From: Gammaproteobacteria bacterium
GTDB lineage: Bacteria; Pseudomonadota; Gammaproteobacteria; Xanthomonadales; Xanthomonadaceae
Assembly: GCA_025352045.1 (NCBI GenBank)
Contig: JANXUD010000072.1
Span: forward strand, 1-64,000
Length of the DNA: 64,000 nucleotides
Direction of reading: 5' to 3'
Shown here in pieces: positions 26,865-42,233 of the stretch. Each line of letters starts with the position of its first letter. The first letter of the stretch is position 1. Below the pieces are notes generated by a model. It searched no databases, was not told the origin of the DNA, and worked only from the letters and a program-made list of their open reading frames with translations. Both the position numbers and the translations under genes were made by a program.

Positions 26865-28028
26865 ATGCCCCCCGCCGCCGCCGCCGCCGCCGCCGTCGCC
26901 CTGCTGGCCGCCATCGCAGCCATCGGCGGACTGTGGTCGCTGATCCGCCGCCTTGCAGCCGCCGAGGCACGAACGGCACGCGCCGAGGCTGGCCTGCGCC
27001 AGGCCGAGGCCGACGCGCACGCGGTGCGCGCGGCCCAAGGTTCGCGTGCAGACGACCTTGCCCTGCTCGGCCGCTACGGCAACCTGCTGATCGGCTGCAC
27101 CGACCTGGCCGAGGCCCTGCAGATCAGCCAGCAAATGCTGTCCCTGCTCCTGCCCGACTGCGCCGGGACGATCTATCCGCTGATCGATGGCGAGGGCCTG
27201 GCGGAAGCCACCCACCTGTGGGGCAACCATTCCGCCGAGACGCGATTGCAGGCCAGCGCCGAAGACTGCTGGTGCATGCAGCGGCATCGCATGCACCAGG
27301 CCAGCACGACGGCATCGGAAGACCTGTGCGCCCATGTCACGGTGCCCGGCCAGGGCGCGGCGGCCTGCGTCGCCTGCATCCCGCTGACCGCGCAGGGCGA
27401 ATCCCTGGGCTGGCTCTACCTGAGCGCGCCCGGCGACGGGCCGCTGCCCAAGCTCCCCGTCGCGATCGCGGCGGCGGACCAGCTGGCGCTGGCGCTGGCC
27501 AACCTGCGCCTGCGCCAGAGCCTGCGCGACCTGTCGGTGCGCGATCCGCTCACGGGACTGTTCAACCGCCGCTACCTGAGCGAATCGCTGGCGCGCGAAA
27601 TCGCGCGCGCGCGCCGCCGCGGGCAGCCGGTGTCGGTGATGGCCTTCGACCTGGACAACTTCAAGGACTTCAACGACCGCTACGGCCATCCAGCCGGCGA
27701 CCTGGTGCTGGTGGCGTTCGCGCACCTGCTGCGGGCCAACTCGCGCAGCGAGGACATCGCCTGCCGCCAGGGCGGCGAGGAATTCGTCCTGATCCTGCCC
27801 GAGATGGAACTGTCCGTTGCAATGCGTCGTGGCGGAGACCTGATGAAGGTACTGTCGCGACTGGAACTGATGCACGAGGGCCAGATACTGCCCGCCCTCA
27901 CCACCTCGATCGGGCTGGCGGTGTTCCCGGCGCACGGCGACACGCCCGAGGCGCTGCTCGCGCTGGCCGACCAGGCCCTCTACGCCGCCAAGTCCCAGGG
28001 CCGCAACCGGATCGCCGTCGCCAGCTGA
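26865..28028 (+). CDS. Membrane-anchored diguanylate cyclase (GAF-like + GGDEF)
   Basis: DPLTGLFNRRYL, DLDNFKDFNDRYGH, RQGGEEF active site; RSED I-site five residues upstream of GGEEF. Confidence 0.9.
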   Translation: MPPAAAAAAAVALLAAIAAIGGLWSLIRRLAAAEARTARAEAGLRQAEADAHAVRAAQGSRADDLALLGRYGNLLIGCTDLAEALQISQQMLSLLLPDCAGTIYPLIDGEGLAEATHLWGNHSAETRLQASAEDCWCMQRHRMHQASTTASEDLCAHVTVPGQGAAACVACIPLTAQGESLGWLYLSAPGDGPLPKLPVAIAAADQLALALANLRLRQSLRDLSVRDPLTGLFNRRYLSESLAREIARARRRGQPVSVMAFDLDNFKDFNDRYGHPAGDLVLVAFAHLLRANSRSEDIACRQGGEEFVLILPEMELSVAMRRGGDLMKVLSRLELMHEGQILPALTTSIGLAVFPAHGDTPEALLALADQALYAAKSQGRNRIAVAS

Positions 28029-28030
28029 AG

Positions 28031-31900
<3,870 letters not shown>

Positions 31901-31981
31901 CGTGTGTCTCTCCAGTGGTCCGGGTGCGAGGCAACGTGGGTCGGGGGGCTGGGGCGTGCTGGGCTGGGGGCGCCAGGTGGA

Positions 31982-34900
31982 TTATGCCGCACCAACGAGC
32001 CTGGATGCTTCCGCCAGGTCCACGGACACCAGCCGGCTGACGCCGGGCTCGCGCATGGTGACGCCCGACAGCTGCTTGGCCGCCTCCATGGTCGCCTTGT
32101 TGTGGGTGACGAACAGGAACTGCACCTGCTCGCTCATCTCCGTGACCATGGTGCTGAAGCGGCCGACATTGGCCTCGTCCAGCGGCGCGTCCACCTCGTC
32201 GAGCAGGCAGAACGGCGCCGGGTTCAGGCGGAAGATCGCGAATACGAGGGCGACCGCGGTCAATGCCTTCTCGCCGCCCGACAGCAGGGAGATGTTCGAC
32301 ACGCGCTTGCCCGGGGGCCGGGCCATGATCGAGACGCCGGTGTCGAGCAGGTCCTCGCCGGTCAGCTCCAGGTAGGCATGGCCTCCGCCGAACAGGCGCG
32401 GATACAGCTCCTGGATGCCGGCATTGACGCGGTCGAAGGTTTCCTTGAAGCGGCCGCGGGTTTCGCGGTCGATCTTGCGGATGGCGGACTCGAGGGTGTT
32501 CAGGGCCTCGCACAGGTCTGCGTTCTGGGCATCCAGGTAGGTCTTTCGCTCGCTCTGCTCGCCGTATTCCTGGATCGCCGCCAGGTTGACCGGCTCGAGC
32601 CGGCGCATCTTGGCGTCGATGTCGGCCAGGGCCTTGGTCCAGGCGTCGAAGTCGGCTTGTTCGGGCAGTTCGGACACGACCTGGGCGATGTCGAGGCCGG
32701 CGCCGGTGATCGAATCGGCGATCTGGCCCGAGCGCAGCGCCAGCGCCTGCTCGCCCAGGCGGCGGGTGCCGATCGCCTCGCGTTGGGCGATCGCCTGTTG
32801 GTCGGCGCGCTGCCGCGCCTGCTCGTGCTTGCGCAGTTCGTTCTCGATGCCGTCGAGGGCCGAGCGCGCGGCGCCCAGGTCGCGCTCGACCAGCACGCGC
32901 TGGTCCAACACCGTCTGGCGGTCCGACTGCAGCTTGAGGACCGGCGCATCGCCCTCGGCAAGCTGGGTCCGCAATTCGTTGAGCCGCACTTCCAGTTGCG
33001 CGCGCTGGCTGCCCATGCGCGCCAGCGACTCGCTCAACGCCAGCACCCGTGCGCGTTGCGCCTCCAGGCCGAGCGCCAGCTTGTGCGACTGCTCGCGGGA
33101 ATCGCGCGCAGCATTGCGGGCGACATCGCGGGCTTCGCTGCGGCTGCGGCGCGCGGCGTCGAGTGCCTGCCTGCGGGTCTCGTGCTCGCCCATGGCGGCA
33201 ACCGCGTCGTTGAGCCGGGTGCGCGATTCGCGCGCCTGCTCCTGCGCGTCGGCCAGCGCCTGCGCCAGGCCGGCCTGCTCGCCCTCGATCCGCGCCATCC
33301 GCGCCTGCGCGGTTTCCAGCCGGCTGCGCAGGCCCTGCAACTGGCCGCCGAGTTCGGACACGCCGCGGTGCGCCAGGTACATGCTGCGCTGGGCGTCCTC
33401 GCGCAGCTGCTCGGCCTCGAGCAGGCGGTCGCGCAGGCCGATCGATGCGTCGTTGCTGCGCTGCTCGGCGGCGGCGAGCCGCTCGATCTCGGCGCGCAAT
33501 TGCTTGATCTCGGCTTCGCGGGCCAGCGCGCCCTGCTGGGCTTCGCCGCTGCGCGACACGCGCAGCCAGCCCGGGCCCAGCCATTCGCCGTTGCGCGACA
33601 CCACGGCCTCGCCATCGCCAAGCGCCGCGGCCTGGCGGTGCGCGTCCGCGGCGTCGTCGGCGATGCGAATCCGCGCCAATTGCCGGCGCACGGCATCGGG
33701 GCCGCGCACCTTGGCGGCGAGCGATCCGGCTGGCGCGTCGAACCCGCCATCGGCCGCCGACACCAGGGCCACGCGACCCTGCGACAGGCTGGCCAGGGCA
33801 TCGACCCAGTCCGATGGCGCGTCCACCGCAACCGCCTCCACCAGGGCGCCGAGCACGGTTTCCACCGCGGTTTCCCAACCCGCTTCCACGTCGAGCAGCT
33901 CGCCCAGGCGCGGCTTGCCGGCAAGGCCATGCGCGCGCAACCAGTCGAGGGCGACGTTTTTTTCCTGGCCCAGGGCGGCGTGCTGCAGCGCCTCGAGCGA
34001 GGCCAGGCGGCCGCGCGCGGCCTGCACCTGCTTGCGGATCTCGGCGAGTTCGGCCTGGCCCTGGCGCTGCTGCTCCTGCAGCGCGGTCAGCGCGGACTTG
34101 CGCGCTTCCAGTGCCGTCGCCAGGCCATCGAGGCCCGACTTGTCCCTGTCGTGGTCGGCCTGCAGGCCGGCCAGCGACGACACCAGCGCGGCGGTATCCA
34201 GGCCTGCGCGTTCCGCGGCCAGGGCATCGGCGCGGCGGGCGGCGTCGGCCGCCTGCTTCTCGAGGTATTCGATCTTGGTGCGTTCGACTTCGGCCCAGCG
34301 CGCCGTCTCGGACTGGGCGCGGGCGTGGGCGTCCCACTGCTGCTGCCAATCCAGCAGCGCTGCTTCGGCCGCGCGCAGTGCCTCCTGGCGCGCGGCATCG
34401 TCGGATTCCAGCGCGGACAACTGCGGGTCGGCGGCGGCGATGGCCGTGCGCAGCTCGCCGAGCTGGCGCTCGTCGCCGGTGATGTGCTCGCCGATCTCGG
34501 CGAAGGCGGCGTCGGCCTCGACGCGCGCGGTTTCGAGGCGCTGGGTGAGTTCGCGCTGGTGGCTGACCTGCTGTTCGATCCGCGCCAGCTCGCCGCTGAC
34601 CCGGTAACCCTCGGCCTGCACCTTGCCAAGCGCCTCGCTGGCTTCGCCAGCCTGCGCGCGTGCTGCCTCGATCTGCGCCTCGGCGGCCCGCTGCTCGGCC
34701 AGGATGCGCTGGAGCGTGGTCTCGTCGCCGGCCAGTTGTTCGCGCACGGCGCCCAGCTCGGCGTCGAGCTTGCGGTACTCCAGGCCCTTGAGCTGCGCGT
34801 CGCGGCGGATGCGGTCGGCCTGCAGTCCCTGGTACTGCTCGGCGGCGCGCGCCTGGCGCTTGAGGTGCTCGATCTGCTTGTCCACTTCCTCGCGCAGGTC

Positions 34901-35485
34901 GGTCAGGCGCTCCAGGTTCTCGCGGGTGTGCTTGATGCGGGTTTCGGTTTCCTTGCGGCGCTCCTTGTACTTGGAGATGCCGGCGGCTTCCTCCAGGTAC
35001 ACCCGGAGGTCTTCGGGCCTGGCTTCGATGATCTGCGAGATCATGCCCTGCTCGATGATCGAGTAGCTGCGCGCGCCAAGCCCGGTGCCCAGGAACAGGT
35101 CGGTGATGTCGCGGCGCCGGCAGCGGGCGCCGTTGAGGTAGTAGTTCGACTGGCCGTCGCGGCTGACCGATCGCTTGACGGAGATTTCCGCATAGCGCGC
35201 GTACTCGCCGCCAATCGCGCCTTCGGAGTTGTCGAACACCAGTTCCACCGTCGCCTGGCTGACCGGCTTGCGGCTGGAGGAGCCGGCGAAGATCACGTCG
35301 GTCAGGCTGTCGCCTCGCAGGCGGCTGGCCGAACTTTCACCCATCACCCAGCGCACCGCGTCGATGATGTTCGACTTGCCGCAACCGTTGGGCCCGACCA
35401 CGCCGGTCATGTTGGTGGGCAGGTGCAGCACGGTGGGATCGACGAAGGACTTGAAGCCGGACAGCTTGATGGTCGAAAGGCGCAT
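31982..35485 (-). CDS. smc: Chromosome segregation protein SMC
   Basis: MRLSTIKLSGFKSFVDPTVLHLPTNMTGVVGPNGCGKSNIIDAVRWVMGE; coiled coils; LSGGEKALTAVALVFAIF. Confidence 0.97.
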   Translation of the reverse strand: MRLSTIKLSGFKSFVDPTVLHLPTNMTGVVGPNGCGKSNIIDAVRWVMGESSASRLRGDSLTDVIFAGSSSRKPVSQATVELVFDNSEGAIGGEYARYAEISVKRSVSRDGQSNYYLNGARCRRRDITDLFLGTGLGARSYSIIEQGMISQIIEARPEDLRVYLEEAAGISKYKERRKETETRIKHTRENLERLTDLREEVDKQIEHLKRQARAAEQYQGLQADRIRRDAQLKGLEYRKLDAELGAVREQLAGDETTLQRILAEQRAAEAQIEAARAQAGEASEALGKVQAEGYRVSGELARIEQQVSHQRELTQRLETARVEADAAFAEIGEHITGDERQLGELRTAIAAADPQLSALESDDAARQEALRAAEAALLDWQQQWDAHARAQSETARWAEVERTKIEYLEKQAADAARRADALAAERAGLDTAALVSSLAGLQADHDRDKSGLDGLATALEARKSALTALQEQQRQGQAELAEIRKQVQAARGRLASLEALQHAALGQEKNVALDWLRAHGLAGKPRLGELLDVEAGWETAVETVLGALVEAVAVDAPSDWVDALASLSQGRVALVSAADGGFDAPAGSLAAKVRGPDAVRRQLARIRIADDAADAHRQAAALGDGEAVVSRNGEWLGPGWLRVSRSGEAQQGALAREAEIKQLRAEIERLAAAEQRSNDASIGLRDRLLEAEQLREDAQRSMYLAHRGVSELGGQLQGLRSRLETAQARMARIEGEQAGLAQALADAQEQARESRTRLNDAVAAMGEHETRRQALDAARRSRSEARDVARNAARDSREQSHKLALGLEAQRARVLALSESLARMGSQRAQLEVRLNELRTQLAEGDAPVLKLQSDRQTVLDQRVLVERDLGAARSALDGIENELRKHEQARQRADQQAIAQREAIGTRRLGEQALALRSGQIADSITGAGLDIAQVVSELPEQADFDAWTKALADIDAKMRRLEPVNLAAIQEYGEQSERKTYLDAQNADLCEALNTLESAIRKIDRETRGRFKETFDRVNAGIQELYPRLFGGGHAYLELTGEDLLDTGVSIMARPPGKRVSNISLLSGGEKALTAVALVFAIFRLNPAPFCLLDEVDAPLDEANVGRFSTMVTEMSEQVQFLFVTHNKATMEAAKQLSGVTMREPGVSRLVSVDLAEASRLVGAA

Positions 35486-35568
35486 ATAACTCTTTGATTT
35501 GCAAGCAGGAAGGCCATCCCCGATGGCCGTTTTCCCAGTATAACTGGCTGGGACGGCCGGCGCCCCGG

Positions 35569-35958
35569 TCAGTCGTGGCTGTGCTGGGGGGTGGCGGGCG
35601 CCTCGATCTGATCCAGGAAGTCCACCGCCCGGCGCAGGTGCGGGATGACGATGCTGCCGCCGACCACCAGGCCGACGCTGAAGGCCTCGAAGAACTCGTC
35701 GCGGTTGACACCCGCGTCCTTGCACTGGGCCACGTGGTAGCTGACGCAGTCGTCGCAGCGCAGCACCATCGATGCCACCAGCCCGAGCAGCTCCTTGGTC
35801 TTGAGGTCGAGCGCGCCGGCCTTGTAGGTCTGTGTATCGAGCGCGAAGAACCGGCGCACCACCTGGTTGTCCTGTTCGAGGATGCGCTCGTTCATGCGCT
35901 GCCGGAATTCGGTGAATTCGCGTAGCCGGTCGCCGTCGCCGCCGCCTTGCCCGCTCAT
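35569..35958 (-). CDS. Carboxymuconolactone decarboxylase/AhpD-like family protein
   Basis: LDLKTKELLGLVASMVLRCDDCVSYHVAQCKDAGVNRDEFFEAFSVGLVVGGSIVI with CxxC..H motif. Confidence 0.88.
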   Translation of the reverse strand: MSGQGGGDGDRLREFTEFRQRMNERILEQDNQVVRRFFALDTQTYKAGALDLKTKELLGLVASMVLRCDDCVSYHVAQCKDAGVNRDEFFEAFSVGLVVGGSIVIPHLRRAVDFLDQIEAPATPQHSHD

Positions 35959-36230
35959 GGTGCCGCCTCCAGCAGGGGTTTGAGTTCGCCGCGGCGATCC
36001 ATCGCGACCATCTCGTCGAAACCGCCGACGTGCACGTCGCCGATGAAGATCTGCGGCACCGAGGTGCGCTTGCTGGTTTCCATCATGGCGCGCCGGGCGT
36101 CGGGATCGATGTCGACCCGGACCTCCGTCCAGGCGACGCCGCGCGACTTCAGGAAGTTCTTCGCCGCCACGCAATAGGGGCAGACGGCGGTGGTGTACAT
36201 GGTCACATCGGGCACGCGCAAGGTCTCCAT
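35955..36230 (-). CDS. grxC: Glutaredoxin 3
   Basis: VTMYTTAVCPYCVAAKNFLKSRGV, TSVPQIFIGDVHVGGFDEM. Confidence 0.93.
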   Translation of the reverse strand: METLRVPDVTMYTTAVCPYCVAAKNFLKSRGVAWTEVRVDIDPDARRAMMETSKRTSVPQIFIGDVHVGGFDEMVAMDRRGELKPLLEAAP

Positions 36231-36301
36231 GTCCCTCCAGGTGGGGACGACGGGGAACATTTTACAGACCGGCCTGTCCCATCTGGGGCAAACTCCGTGC
36301 C

Positions 36302-37969
36302 TTGCATCCCATTCCGGTCCCGCGCCGACCGCTGGCGCCCCAGGAGCTCCACCTGCGCCATCCAGCCCTGCTGACGCTTGCAATCACCCTCGCCATTGGC
36401 CTGCCGGCGACGCCCGCGCACGCCCAGGACAAGGGCCTGCCCGACATCGGCTCGTCGGCCGAGGAGTTGCTGACCCCGGCGCAGGAAACCGAGATCGGCG
36501 CCTATACCCTGTACCAGCTGCGTCGCTACGGCTACGTGCTGGAGGATCCGCTGATTGATTCCTGGCTGGATACGGTCGGCCATCGACTGGCGGCGGTGTC
36601 CGACCGGCCCGAGCAGGGATTCAGCTTTTTCCTGCTTCGCGACCGGCAGATCAATGCCTTCGCCACCCTGGGCGGCTTCGTCGGCGTGAACGCCGGCACG
36701 GTGCTGGCGGCCGAGCGCGAGGACGAACTGGCCGGCGTGCTCGCGCACGAGATTTCGCATGTCACCCAGCGCCACGTACTGCGCGCGGTCGAACGGGCCA
36801 AGAAGGACCAGATCCCGATCATGCTGGCGACGCTGGGCGTAATCCTGGCGGCCCAGAAGACCAGCGGCAGCAACAAGGACGGCTACGGCGACAGCCGCGC
36901 GAACGCCATCCAGGCCGCGGTGCTGGCCGGCCAGGGCCTGGCGGCGCAGCGACAGATCGACTACACGCGCAGCGTCGAGACCGAGGCCGACCGGGTCGGC
37001 ATCCAGACCCTGTACCGGGCCGGCTACGACGCCAACGGCATGGGCGATTTCTTCGAGAGGATGGAACGGCTGACCCGCGGCGACTCGGGCGGCTACCAGA
37101 CGCCCGCCTACCTGCAGGACCATCCGGTCACCACCACGCGCCTGAGCGAGGCCCGGGATCGCGCCGCGAAGCTGCAACGCGAGCGCCCGGTGCTGCGCAC
37201 CCAGTCGGCGGCGCAGCCGAGCCTGCTGCTGCCCTGGGGCCTGAGCGCCAATGCCGACACTGCCAGCGCCCGGCCCGCCGCCATGTTCGAGTGGGCGCGC
37301 GAGCGCCTGCGCGTGCTGACTGCCAAATCGCCGGCCCAGGGACTGCGCGAAACCCAGCAGGCCCTGGCCGACGCCGGTCCGAAAGCCAGCGACGCGCGCC
37401 GCTACGCGGTGGCGCTGTCGCAGATGAAGGTCGGCTATCCGGCCGCGGCCGACGCCGTCCTGCAGCCGCTCGCCTCGCGCCATCCGGACAACATCTGGAT
37501 TGGCCTGGCCCTGGCCGAGAATGCCTTCGTGGCGCGCGACCCGGCGCTCTCGAAAACCCGCTACGAACGCCTGTTGGCCGCGCATCCCGACGATCGCGCC
37601 GTGATCCTGAGCTATGCCGAGACCCTCAACGACATCGGCGGCGCCGAGTCCGGCCGGCGCGCCCAGGCCATCCTGCGTCCCCTGCTGTCGGCCAATGGCG
37701 ACAACCCCCTGTTCCAGGCCAACTACGCCCGCGCCAGCGAACTGGCCGGCGATACCGCCCGTGCCGGCGAGGCCTATGCCGAGGCGGCCTGGCTCAATGG
37801 CCGCGCCGAGGACGCCCTGAACCAGTTGACGGCCCTGCTCAAGCGCGACGACCTGGGCTACATCCAGCGCGCCCGCATCGAGGCGCGGATCGCCGCCCTC
37901 ACTCCCGAGGTGCTGGACATGAAGCGGCGCAAGATCAAGCCCCAGGACCTTCCCCCTGACGGCACCTGA
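36302..37969 (+). CDS. M48 family metalloprotease with TPR-like C-terminus (BepA-like); start codon uncertain
   Basis: LPDIGSSAEELLTPAQETEIGAYTLYQLRRYGYVLEDPLIDSWLDTVGHRL; HEISH zinc motif; TPR-like tail. Predicted start is TTG. Confidence 0.88.
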   Translation: MHPIPVPRRPLAPQELHLRHPALLTLAITLAIGLPATPAHAQDKGLPDIGSSAEELLTPAQETEIGAYTLYQLRRYGYVLEDPLIDSWLDTVGHRLAAVSDRPEQGFSFFLLRDRQINAFATLGGFVGVNAGTVLAAEREDELAGVLAHEISHVTQRHVLRAVERAKKDQIPIMLATLGVILAAQKTSGSNKDGYGDSRANAIQAAVLAGQGLAAQRQIDYTRSVETEADRVGIQTLYRAGYDANGMGDFFERMERLTRGDSGGYQTPAYLQDHPVTTTRLSEARDRAAKLQRERPVLRTQSAAQPSLLLPWGLSANADTASARPAAMFEWARERLRVLTAKSPAQGLRETQQALADAGPKASDARRYAVALSQMKVGYPAAADAVLQPLASRHPDNIWIGLALAENAFVARDPALSKTRYERLLAAHPDDRAVILSYAETLNDIGGAESGRRAQAILRPLLSANGDNPLFQANYARASELAGDTARAGEAYAEAAWLNGRAEDALNQLTALLKRDDLGYIQRARIEARIAALTPEVLDMKRRKIKPQDLPPDGT

Positions 37970-38021
37970 CCGCCCGTCGGCGGCATGCCGCGGCCCGGGC
38001 GCGGCGTTCGGGGCGGTGGCT

Positions 38022-38039
38022 GCGTCACACGACGGTCAC
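38022..38039 (+). promoter_or_regulatory. Candidate Pho box upstream of phoB
   Basis: GCGTCAC-ACGA-CGGTCAC: two GTCAC cores exactly 11 nt apart, with a TTATCT -10-like hexamer about 8 nt downstream. Confidence 0.5.
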
Positions 38040-38086
38040 GAAAGTGTTATCTACTGCCGCCGGCCCCCTCGGCCGCCGGAGTCATC

Positions 38087-38776
38087 GTGCTGAAACGCAT
38101 CCTGATCGTCGAAGACGAGCCTGCGATCCGCGACATGGTTGCCTTCGCCCTGCGCAAGGGCGGCCACGAACCGGTGCATGCGGCGGACGGCCGCGAGGCC
38201 GCGGCAGCCATCGCCGAGAAGGTGCCCGACCTGATCCTGCTGGACTGGATGCTGCCAGGCGCAAGCGGCCTGGAGCTGGCCCGGCGCTGGCGGCGCGAGG
38301 AACTGACCCGCGACGTGCCGATCATCATGCTCACCGCCCGCGGCGAGGAAAACGACCGGGTCAGCGGCCTCGAATCGGGCATCGACGATTACGTGGTCAA
38401 GCCCTTTTCCGCGCGAGAGCTGCTGGCGCGGATCAAGGCAGTGCTGCGCCGCTCGCGCGACGACAGCGACGACGGCTCGGTCAGCGCCGGCGCCCTGCGC
38501 ATCGACTGCGCCGCCCACCGGGTCTACGCCGGCGGGCAGGCCCTGCACGTGGGTCCGACTGAATACCGCCTGCTGCATTTCTTCATGACCCACGCCGATC
38601 GCGTCTATACCCGCGCCCAGTTGCTCGACCACATCTGGGGCGGCAACGTGTACGTGGAGGAACGCACCGTGGACGTGCATATCCGCCGCCTGCGCAAGGC
38701 GCTCGAGCCGACCGGGCTGCAGGACATGGTGCAGACCGTGCGCGGCACCGGCTACCGCTTCTCCCAGTCGCCATGA
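38087..38776 (+). CDS. phoB: Phosphate regulon response regulator PhoB
   Basis: GTG start; [32 protein letters not shown]; winged helix [30 protein letters not shown]. Confidence 0.94.
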   Translation: MLKRILIVEDEPAIRDMVAFALRKGGHEPVHAADGREAAAAIAEKVPDLILLDWMLPGASGLELARRWRREELTRDVPIIMLTARGEENDRVSGLESGIDDYVVKPFSARELLARIKAVLRRSRDDSDDGSVSAGALRIDCAAHRVYAGGQALHVGPTEYRLLHFFMTHADRVYTRAQLLDHIWGGNVYVEERTVDVHIRRLRKALEPTGLQDMVQTVRGTGYRFSQSP

Positions 38777-38813
38777 GGGCAGCGCGCAAGCCAGCCCGCG
38801 CGCGAGCCCTAGC

Positions 38814-40142
<1,329 letters not shown>

Positions 40143-40159
40143 CCGGTTATCATCGCGGC

Positions 40160-42233
40160 ATGAACGCGAAGATGGCCCATCCCGAACCGCTCGAGGGAGA
40201 ACTCTTCCTCAACCGCGAGTTGTCGCAGCTGGAGTTCAACTTCCGCGTGCTGGCGCAAGCGGCCGACCGCGCGATCCCGCTGCTCGAGCGGCTGCGCTAC
40301 CTGTGCATCGCCTGCACGAACCTGGACGAATTCTTCGAAGTGCGCGTGGCCACGGTGCTGGCCGCGCTGGAATTCGGCGCGCCCCTGCTGCCCGACCGCA
40401 CCGACCCGCGCATCGTGCTCGAGCGCCTGCATGCCGTGGCCGGGCGCATGGTGGACGAGCAGTACCGGCTGTGGAACGAAGACCTGCGCCCGGAACTGAT
40501 GGAGGCGGGCATCCGCGTGCTCAGCCGGGACACCTGGACCCCCGACCAGCGCGGCTGGCTGCAGCGCTATTTCCGCGACGAAGTACTGCCCGTGCTGTCG
40601 CCGATCGGCCTGGACCCGGCGCATCCTTTCCCGCGCATCCTCAACAAGAGCCTGAACGTCGTGGTGGTGCTCGATGGCCGCGACGCCTTCGGCCGCAAGG
40701 GCGGCATGGCGATCGTGCGCGCCCCCCGGTCACTGCCCCGGATCATCCAGTTGCCCGAAGCGGTGTCCGGCGGCAAGCACGACTTCGTGTTCCTGTCGGC
40801 CCTGCTCACCGCCTTCGTGGACGACCTGTTCCCCGGCCTGAAGGTGCGCGGCGCCTACCAGTTCCGGGTCACGCGGAATTCGGAACTGTTCGTGGACGAG
40901 GAGGAAGTCGAAAACCTCGCCAGCGCGCTCAAGGGCGAGCTGCTCAGCCGCGGCTTCCGCCCCGCCGTGCGCCTGGAAATCGCCGAGAACTGCCCGCGCA
41001 GCATCGTCAATACCCTGCTCCAGCATTTCCAGCTCGAACCGGGCGCGGTCTACAAGATCAACGGGCCGGTCAACCTCAACCGGGTGACCCAGGTGTACGA
41101 CCTCGCCGATCGCCCCGACCTGAAGTTCCCGGCGTTCACCCCGCGGGCGCCCGACCTGGACGCGGACGCGCCGTTCGAGACCCTGCGCGAGCGCGACGTG
41201 CTGCTGCACCACCCCTTCGAAAGCTTCGGCGCGGTGCTCGACCTGCTGCAGGCCGCGTCCACCGATCCGGCCGTGCTGGCGATCAAGCAGACCCTGTACC
41301 GCACCGGAGGACTCCCGGATCATCGAGCACCTGATCGCCGCCGCGCGCAATGGCAAGGACGTCACCGTGGTGGTGGAGTTGCGCGCGCGCTTCGACGAGG
41401 AAGCCAATCTCAACCTGGCCGACCGCCTGCAGGAAGCCGGCGTGCAGGTGATGTACGGCGTGGTCGGCTACAAGACCCACGCCAAGATGTTGATGATCGT
41501 GCGCCGCGAGGGCCATTCCCTGCGCCGCTACGTGCACCTGGGCACCGGCAACTACCATGCCGGCACCGCGAAGGCCTACACCGACATCGGCCTGATGACC
41601 GCCGATCCGCAGATCGGCGCCGACGTGCATGGCCTGTTCCAGCAACTGTCGGGACTGGCGCCGATCGTCAAGCTCGAACGCATGATGGCCTCGCCCTTCA
41701 CCCTGCACAGCGGCCTGCTGGCGCGGATCGAACGCGAGGCCGTGCATGCGCGCGCCGGGCGCCCGGGCCGGATCATCGCGCGCATGAACGCGCTCAACGA
41801 AGCCGGCGTGATCGCGGCGCTGTACGCCGCGTCCCAGGCCGGCGCACAGGTTGACCTGGTGGTGCGCGGCGCCTGCTGCCTGCGCCCCGGGGTGCGTGGC
41901 CTGTCCGACAACATCAGAGTGCGCTCGGTGATCGGCCGCTTCCTGGAACACAGCCGGGTGTACTGGTTCGGCAACGACGGCGCGCCGGAAATCTTCTGCT
42001 CCAGCGCGGACTGGATGGAGCGAAACCTGCTGCGCCGGGTCGAGACCTGCTTCCCGATCCTGGATCCGGCGCTGGCGCAGCGCGTATTCGACGAAACCCT
42101 GGCCAATTACCTGCGCGACAACCAGCAGGCCTGGGTGTTGCATCCGGACGGGCGCTATACGCGCGTCCTGCCCGGCGCCGACGAGCCCGCGTTTTCCGCG
42201 CAGGCGGACCTGCTTGCACGGCTGTGCGGCTGA
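40160..42233 (+). pseudogene. ppk1: Polyphosphate kinase 1, split by an apparent +1 frameshift near 41306-41311
   Basis: N-terminal half in ORF 40160..41854 (NRELSQLEFNFRVLAQAADRAIPLLERLRYL...AIKQTLYRTG). C-terminal half continues in the +1 frame (DSRIIEHLIAAARNGKDVTVVVELRARFDEEANLNLADRLQEAGVQVMYGVVGYKTHAKMLMI...). Confidence 0.85.

Noticed and set aside
41311-41854. Programmed +1 frameshifting as the explanation for ppk1
   Set aside because: No recognised slippery codon, rare-codon pause or stimulatory structure identified; a sequencing error or mutation is simpler. Kept only as an open possibility.
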